Assembly: GCA_947247005.1 (NCBI GenBank)
Contig: OX365962.1
Location: 8,839,201 to 8,903,200 of the forward strand
Source of the DNA: Spisula solida
Lineage: Eukaryota; Mollusca; Bivalvia; Venerida; Mactridae
Reading direction: 5' to 3'
Length of the DNA stretch: 64,000 bases
Below the pieces are notes generated by a model. It was given only the letters and a program-made list of their open reading frames with translations. It was not told the DNA's origin and did not search any database. This document shows positions 51,701 to 60,700 of the stretch, piece by piece. How positions within the stretch are numbered: the first letter of the stretch is position 1; the number at the start of each line of letters is the position of its first letter. The position numbers were made by a program, and so were the translations under genes.

Positions 51701-54700
51701 TATCGTCATTGTTTATCAAGTCTACACGCATTTTGAGTCGTGCAGACATTCGTTGAATGTTACCTTTGTAGGTGAAATCATGTATAATGCTCTATTTGAG
51801 TTGATTTACGACCATTAAGTGATCAAATAGTCATTGTTTTGTGATTGTTTCTCTGACTTGGATAAGGTTAACATTTAGATCGGTGAATCATAAGAGTTAC
51901 ACGCGGCGTGAAAATTACTTTCACTATAACAAATGTTGACTAGTCATTAAATTTCTCATAATTAACGCCTCGTAATTGATTTGTATTATTCAATCTTGCC
52001 CCTTGACACCTTTATTGTAGACAAACAACCGATTTCAGTGTTGGGGGTTACGCTATTGTCATAAAATGTGATAATCACGATGTGTGAAAATCACGAACCA
52101 CAGCAACATTAAATCTGTTAATTTTTCGGAGGTGTGAAATTTCGCTCGGATGATTGCCTCGAGATAAAGTAACTAATTATCGTTGAAAATTGTTGAATGG
52201 ACCGACACCTGCGCTCGAATTAGACCGAATGCTCGTAATAACATTACTCGAATTAGAGGGATAAATTAATGTACAATATAGAGCAAATTCGTCGGGACTT
52301 TGAAATTTACTCGAATTAGGCCGGTTGCTCGAATAATCGCTGCTCGTATTACCGAGGTTTTACTGTATATAAATACTTGGTTAGGCAGGATAATTCCGTC
52401 ATACAAAAATTTTAGTCCGATCTGTGAGGCAGCACCTTTAAAAACAAACCCATTTAGGAAAGACAATCCTCTTTTTCAAGACAATCATTTTAAAATTCCA
52501 CATGTTGGAAATAATCTGTTGATTTATATTTTATTAAAGATTCCATCCTAGCAACGGTTTCTGATTGAACATTTATCATTATTTCAGAAGCTAAGATAAA
52601 ACCTAAAGCAGTACCATCACCCAATCTACAGACAGGATGGGAGAAACGTTTAGATCATCGAACTAATCGATATTTCTATGTGAATCACAATGACAATACC
52701 ACACAATGGGAGCCACCAATGATACAAGGTACAATCATATGACATGTATCACATTCCCTGGAATAAACGCCCGCTGAGGCGATGCAGTTTGCAAAAGGGA
52801 GCATTTATTTGAGGGCCTTTTTTAAAAAAACTATATTTTTTATGTCTGCATATGATTCTCCAATACAATAAACCACTAATCAATACATAATTGAAGTCAT
52901 TTTTTGGGGGGGGGGTCATAAAAAATAGCAGGAGGGGCATTTATTAGGGGGGAGCATTTTTCGAGGGAAAAATATGCTTTCTGTTAGCTCCATCCTTTAA
53001 TTTACTGGTTATATCATTAAAATTGCCTCATTTGGTTTGCCAATCATATAATTGTTCAACCGAATATTTTTGTTCTTTGAAGGCTTTGCCTTCTGCACAG
53101 TAATAAATTTATGGACATCATCCTTTAATTCATTGACTTTTTCTTTGACTTCATCCTTTAATTCATTGACTTTAAATTTATTAATTGTATCCTTTAATTC
53201 TTTCACTTCCTCCTTAAATTAATTGAATTCCTCCTTTAATTCTTTGACTTCACCCTTTAATTCATTGACGTCATCCTTTTAGTCATTTACTTCATCCTTT
53301 AATTAATTGACTTTATCCTTAAATTCATTGATTCCTTCCTTTAATTTCAATCATGGCCTTTTTATCTACCTGCTTTATATCCTTTATACACTTCCCTTTA
53401 ATTTACCATACTTTATCCTTTACTTCAGGTGAACAGAAAACAGGAAATTATACAACAAAGTTAAAGCATGAACCAAGTCCTTCAAAGTCAAACCTGAAAA
53501 GATCTAATTCCTCACCTAACATAGCACAGCTGTTGGATGATGACGAGCTGCTGGCACAGAAGAAACTTCCAATGCCAGCTGTTAACAGGGGAAATAAACC
53601 AGTCAAAAGGTGGGTCAGCAATCAGGAATTGAAAAATCACTAAATATTAGGGCTGGGTATCTGTCAGGCTGCATATCGGTCTGAATGATCGATATGATAT
53701 TTGTATCAATACAAAATGATCGATGTTCGATATATCAATTTGATATTTTCTTTTAGCATAAAAACATCTAAATAGCAGAAATTTGCAATAGCCCTATCCA
53801 AGTTAGTTTAATTACCTTTTATGGTACATATTTAGTAGGGCTGGGTAGCGGTTTCCGATTATCGGTTTCCGATATAAATCAAATACCAGTATTTTGAGTT
53901 TGATCAGTACATCTTGTGGAATGTTTCCGTATCAGTAAAATAATCGATCGACATCAAATGGACATGGACATTAAAACACCCATTTTAGTCAAGTTGTTTT
54001 CAATGTCCATTTGTTTCGTCCCGAAATGTTTTTGTCAATTCAAACAAAAAACTGCTGTGAATTATACCACTCGTTGTTGAGCAATTAATACACATGAGTG
54101 TAAACAGAGTATACCTCGGTCCTGTGGGTTAATAGCCCTAAATATTGCAATTCAGTATGTTCCTATTTATTGAAGTTTAAATTGTTTTTCAAGAAGTTTG
54201 TGACATATTTTATCGGAGTTTAACCTATTTTACAGATTGATGCCTGTTGCACTGCCGGCTAAAAGACGAGACCTCAATCCTATACATGGCAATGTGGTAT
54301 GTACTAAAGTCTGATCATCTCAAAACAAGTGTAAAATTTAATTTTATAGAAATTTATCAATTAGAACTGATATAATAGAGATACTGTATACCCCTGAATT
54401 AATGCTCCCCCCAGTTTATAGATGCCTCCCCTCCTCAAATTTGTTTTAAAGTCTTAATAGCTCCAAGGGTCTGGCTGGCTTTACTAATTAAGTAATTTGA
54501 CTCCATTAATGCCAATAACACATAACACTTTAAATTAAATCCAATTTTAATCACTGTGTTAAATTCCAATTACTTCAAGCTTGAGTAAGGGTAGGTCTCC
54601 AAATGTTGTAAAAAATATGATACACGAAACATACACATGTAACTTCAGTTCTGCACGGAAGCTGTTCAAAAAATATTATAAATCACTTAGTGCCGTTTTC

Positions 54701-57700
54701 TTTGGCAATGGCAATTACCTTTAATTTTAAAGATTCTATGTGCAATTTCTTTCCTGTCATGCCTTCGAACGGTTTGATAATAATTTATTGCGTATCACAC
54801 AAGTACATAATTATGTACACTCAATAACATTTGTTATAACAGGCAATGTAATGTCACTTTCAATTGACTCCTGACAACTTTAAAAGAGTTTTCTAGCAGT
54901 TCCACGCATATTGATTTGGCAGCTGTGAAAGTAGTGCTTCCATATACTGTACAGTCATTAATATTTGTGGAGGGTTTAATTTCGTGGATGACCTCAACCA
55001 CAATATAAATCCCCAATGAATAATTTTACCAATACATATGTCAAGTTTATATATACACAATATGCCTAAGATATTCTATAATTTGTAATATTACTAATAA
55101 AAGTTACTTATTTGGTCATCTATTTATTTGCAGGGGCGAGCTTTAACAGGGTTACGTAACCTTGGCAACACATGTTATATGAACAGTACTATACAATGTT
55201 TGAACAACACATCACCATTGGTCACCTACCTGCTGACCGACGGTTACCTATATGATATAAATAGGTAGGTTTAGTACGGAGATTTGAACTTGATCCTTGA
55301 CCATATATAGGTATACAGTCAGATCTTGATACAATGACTCTGTTTGTTTCCGAGCAAAATGTCGTTATAACGAATTTGTCGGTATACTGAATTTCACTAG
55401 TGACTAGAATTTTGATTGGGAGAATTGCTTTTCAGAAATCAATTAATGATGCACGTATAATTTATTATGTCATAAAATTATATTCCTACAGTTTTTGCAG
55501 CGTTTCCTTCAAACTTTAACAGATGAACAACCTCAACATGTAGATGTGCATAAAGAAAATAATAAGCTGCAATGATATTTGCCACACTGGGGTATATTAG
55601 TCTGCCGAATGGCGACAGTTATAGTTATTTAAGTAGTAAGTAGTATTTCCCAATGTAAATGTCTGATTTATTGTAGGGACAGTAAGTCAGGAAGCCTGTG
55701 GGAAGTCACGGATGATTTTGCTTACTTGGGGAAAGCTTTATGGTCTGGTCAATATAGATGCATAACACCCAGGGATTTCAAGGTACGGTGAAAATTCAAT
55801 AAGATACTATTACGTTTACTTGCAAAATGGATTCCAAGTTAATTTTTGCTATTAGGATCACTTGCAAAATGGATTCCAAGTTAATTGTTGCTATTACGTT
55901 TACTTGAAAAATGGATTCCAAGTTAATTGTTGCTATTACGATCACTTGCAAAATGGATTTCAAGTTAATTGTTGCTATTAAAATTACTTGCAAAATGAAA
56001 TCCTAGTTAATTGTTGCTATTATGATCACTTGCCGCAAGTTGCAAAATGGATTCCAAGTTAATTGTTGCTATTACAAAATGGATTCCAAGTTAATTGTTG
56101 CTATAACGATCACTTGCAAAATGGATTCTAAGTTAATTGTTGCTATAACGATCACTTGCAAAGTGGATTCCAATCTTGAAATGGTTAAAGTAGAATGGCT
56201 TAAAATGATCGAGTATGAAACTGAACAAACTAATAGATCATGGAAGACTGAAAATTGTCACATAATTTTGTGGGTATTAAATTTTGTGGATTTTCATAAA
56301 AATACATTTTTGTGGGATCGTTAATTTGTGGATTACAAAACATTGAAGGGTAAAACCCATGTTCTGTAATTGGGTTTTGGATTGATCATGGGAATTATAT
56401 TTCATGGTCGAGTTCAACAAAAATCAACAAAAATTCTACTCCCTCTAAAAATAATTATTTTACAGTATATAACTGAATATTATTTATGTACGTTGTATAT
56501 TACAGTCAGTTGTTGGTAAGCAGCAGCCTATGTTTGCTGGGTACGAGCAACAAGACAGTCAGGAATTCCTCACCTTCCTACTTGACGGATTACACGAGGG
56601 ACTCAATAAGGTATCAGCGACTTTTACCAACTTTGGGGTTGAGTTTTTGTACTGTATTTGGGGAGGGTAAATATACTCATTAGTGTCAAACCTAATACAG
56701 TAAGGACTCGTTACAACGACACCCGATATACCGACAATTTCGTTATAACGACACCAATTGGTGGGGACGAATTCTATACAACGTTAGTAGTATCCGTTAT
56801 AACGACATATTCACTTACCGACACCGACAGCAAAAAGATGGGAACGAATCGATTGTTTACACAGTAATTAATACTCGATATACTGACACTATCTTCTCGA
56901 CTTGATTTATTAATTCATCAATTCTTAAAGACGATAGGGTAAAATTTGTAACAAAATGAATTACCAAATTATTCTCTAGAGCGTTAGATTTTATAGTTTA
57001 CTGTAGTAGTATCCGGACATCTTTAAATTCGGACGCCCTTTATTTTGGAGCTCTCTCAAAATATTGTATTTTATTTTAAATATTATTTTATGTAATTATG
57101 ATAATTTCATACTGCTAATTTTGCTGATTATGTCAATTTTATGACATAATAAAGTATATGTTAATCATTAATTGATTTCTATGAAACAATCTCCAAATCA
57201 AATTTCTCGTCACTAGTGAAATTCAGTATAATGACAAATTCGTTATAACGACATTTTGATCGGGAACAAACAGTGTTGTTGTATCGAGATCTGACTGTAG
57301 TCATTTGTGCATATTGACTGCATACTACTGAGAGCAATTTTCAGTGAGCTATTGCTAGAGATGTCATTGATTTGATCTGAGGTATATCAACGATTCCGAT
57401 ACATTGGAAGACAAGCTTCGACAATACGTCGATATATCAATTTCTACACATAATTATGAACTACTTACAGGTCCATCAGTCATTATTCACTGATTTAGTC
57501 ATTCTACACTGTATACATGGGGTAAAGATTCAGCTTTTAAAAACAACAGCTTCTGTTTGAACTTAGACATGACCCATTTTGACAATTTGTGAACCAAGAA
57601 AATGGTTTTGCAGGAAAAATGAGGATTTTGGGCGGTTCCAATTATTTACCCATGTTGTTATTTGTTAAGTATTTAAGCATCTGATTGATTGCTCTTCAAT

Positions 57701-60700
57701 ATTCAAGCATCGGATTGGTCGTTTTGAAAATTCAAGAATCTGATTGGTTGGTATTCAAAATTCAAGCATATGGTTGGATGTTTTTCAAAATTCAAGCATC
57801 TGCTCAGTTGGTTTTCAAAATTCTAGCATCTGATTGGTTGGTTTTCAAAATTCAAGAATCTGATTGGATAGTACTGTTCCTTTCAGGTAAAGACTCGACC
57901 AAAGATCTCAGAGCAAGACAATGATAGTATATCTGATGTGAAAGCGGCCGAGATAGCGTGGAGGGATCATAAATTACATAATGAATCTATTATTGTAGAA
58001 CTCTTCCAGGTAAGCCGGATAAAGTACACTAATAAATGGTTGGATTCCATCTCTTTACTACTGCTTATTAGTCCCTTACCGGTTTACAACTGGAGGACAC
58101 TATAGGTTTGTCCTCTGTCCGTCCGTCCGTCTGTCTGTGCGTCTGCTGTCAAAAATCTGGATCCTGACATTCATGTAACTCAAACAGTTTCCAAGCTAAG
58201 TTTATGAAACTCGATATGTGAAGAGGGGGCAATAATGGGGATTATGCACATCTCAAAATACTTTGATTCTGACAAAAATTGTGGTTGCTATGGCCTTACG
58301 AAGAAATGTATGTTGAGAGCAACTAACGTCAACTCTGTTAGGAGATTAGATGGCGCCATCTATGCTTTCATTTGATTGGTCCATAAATGCTGTAAAATGA
58401 TTCATTTTCATGGGTGTAAAATTTTATGTACATTGGTATAAAAAGCAACTGATTTGGGAATCTAAAATTGGTGGAACAAAACCTTACAATATTGTGTATG
58501 TTATTACAGGGACAACTGAAGTCGACAATCATGTGTCTAACGTGCCGGAAACAGAGTGTTACCTTCCAGGCATTCATGTTCCTATCCTTGCCTATACCCT
58601 CGTCTAGCAGATGTACGCTACAGGTAAGTTATGTATTATCAATGTTGTGTTTGTTATCTATGTTACCTGTGTTATCTAGGTTACCTGTGTTATCTAGGTT
58701 ACCTGTGTTATCTATGTTACCTGTGTTATCTATGTTACCTGTGTTATATATGTTACATGTGTTATCTAGGTTACCTATGTTATCTAGGTTACCTGTGTTA
58801 TCTATGTTACCTGTGTTATATATGTTACATGTGTTATCTATGTTACCTGTGTTATCTATGTTACCTGTGTTATATATGTTACCTGTGTTATCTATGTTAC
58901 CTGTGTTATATATGTTACCTGTGTTATCTATGTTACATGTGTTATCTAAGTTACCCGTGTTATATATGTTACCTGTGTTATATATGTTACCTGTGTTATT
59001 TATGTTACCTGTGTTATCTATGTTACCTGTGTTATCTATGTTACCTGTGTTATCTATGTCACATGTGTTACCTGTGTTACCTATATTACCTATATACTGT
59101 TGAGAACGAAACAATACGATACCGTACCGGTACAGACAAAACGGTATAGTATTTTAATGATACCGATATGTATGAGGTATGAATGTGTCATTATGTGTGT
59201 GCTAAATTTTATTTCTGACCATTGTGCGCTGAAGTTCGTAAACGCAATTCCTGTTCAGTTGCCCGTATGATTGAAAGGTCAATCGACGTCATCGGGGAAT
59301 ACCAGAATAATAGATCTTGTAAACCAAAACTAACAAACTAGGAATTATTTCCAAACATGAAGTAGGGCTGTGGTGTATGTTATGGGTAATTAGTAAGTTT
59401 GATATAAGTATAATGGTACCGGTATTTTCTGAAACGGTACATACCGGTATATTTTAAAACGAGTTTCGGTACGGTTCCAGTACTGAGTACCGGTATCCAA
59501 CCCTATATGTTACCTATGTTATCTATGTTACATGTGTTATCTATGTTACCTGTGTTATCTATGTTACCTGTGTTATATATGTTACATGTGTTATTTAGGT
59601 TACCTGTGTTATCTATGTTACCTATGTTATCTATGTTACATGTGTTATCTATGTTATATATGTTACATGTGTTATATATGTTACCTGTGTTATCTATGTT
59701 ACCTATGTTATCTATGTTACAGGACTGTTTACGACAGTTTGCTGCTGAAGAGAAGATGACAGGAAGTTCTCAATGGAAATGTCCTCGTTGTCGTGGTTAC
59801 AGGGATTCTGTGAAAAAGATTGAGATTTGGAAACTTCCTGCCATATTATTGATTGCTCTGAATAGGTACTGTAAAATCATTAATATTTGTGGGGATTTAA
59901 TTTCGTGGATTTCGTGAATGACTTTGGCTACGAAATTAAATCCTTAATAAATATATATATATACCAGATTTATATAGCGCCTTTTTTATGCGAACGCACG
60001 TTCTAAGGCACTTTACATTATTGTGTTGCAGCCACAAGGGTGCAGGTGCATCATATACCAGTGCAGATACAGCATGATCTGACCAGAGGGACAGACTAAG
60101 AGAAAGTCCCTGAGGGGAGAGAGAGAAATTAGATACAGACATGTCCGGCGCTGCAGAAGTGCGCCTAGCTCTTATTTGGAATAGACAGTCTGGTTCTTTA
60201 ATGTGCCCGGTGTATAGCACCGATACACAGCTTCCTGGCACTTCCAGATACTTTGCAGACCACACGGCCAGATATAGCGGGAAATATTATAAATATTTCA
60301 GAAATGTCAAGTTCTGATGCCAGGGATTGAACCCACGACCTCTGGATTGACAGCCCAGTGCGTCACTGAGCTAAATCTGCTTAGATGATTAATTAATGAC
60401 TAATTATACCAATAAATATGACTTTTTTTGTCAAGTTTACAGTGGCTGCCATATTTGCTTAACTTGTAAACCTGTATGTAGAAAATTGTAGGTACGATTG
60501 AAGGACCAATGAAATGTTCTGAGATGGTATTCACAAAGCATCTTAAGGGAAAACTTAGAATTTTCTTAAAATCTTAAAAATCCTGAAGCGTGTCAGCTAA
60601 GCAGGAAACTCAAGATTATCAACAGTTTTCATTCTCTGGAAGCATTATGTAAAGAGCTACAAAAATCGCGAAGAAAACAAGGGTTATTCGTCGTTTCATG

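Noticed and set aside
53009..53206. [15 protein letters not shown] coiled-coil-like frame, minus strand
   Set aside because: Shadow of the CTTTAATTC-type intron-14 repeat.
58468..59149. Frames such as [13 protein letters not shown] and [11 protein letters not shown]
   Set aside because: They run from USP8 exon 21 or from the intron into the 18-bp array; the exon has a strong GTAAGT donor before the array.
60300..60382. tRNA gene on the minus strand
   Set aside because: A and B boxes are present but the cloverleaf is degraded and the sequence continues into a SINE body and tail.
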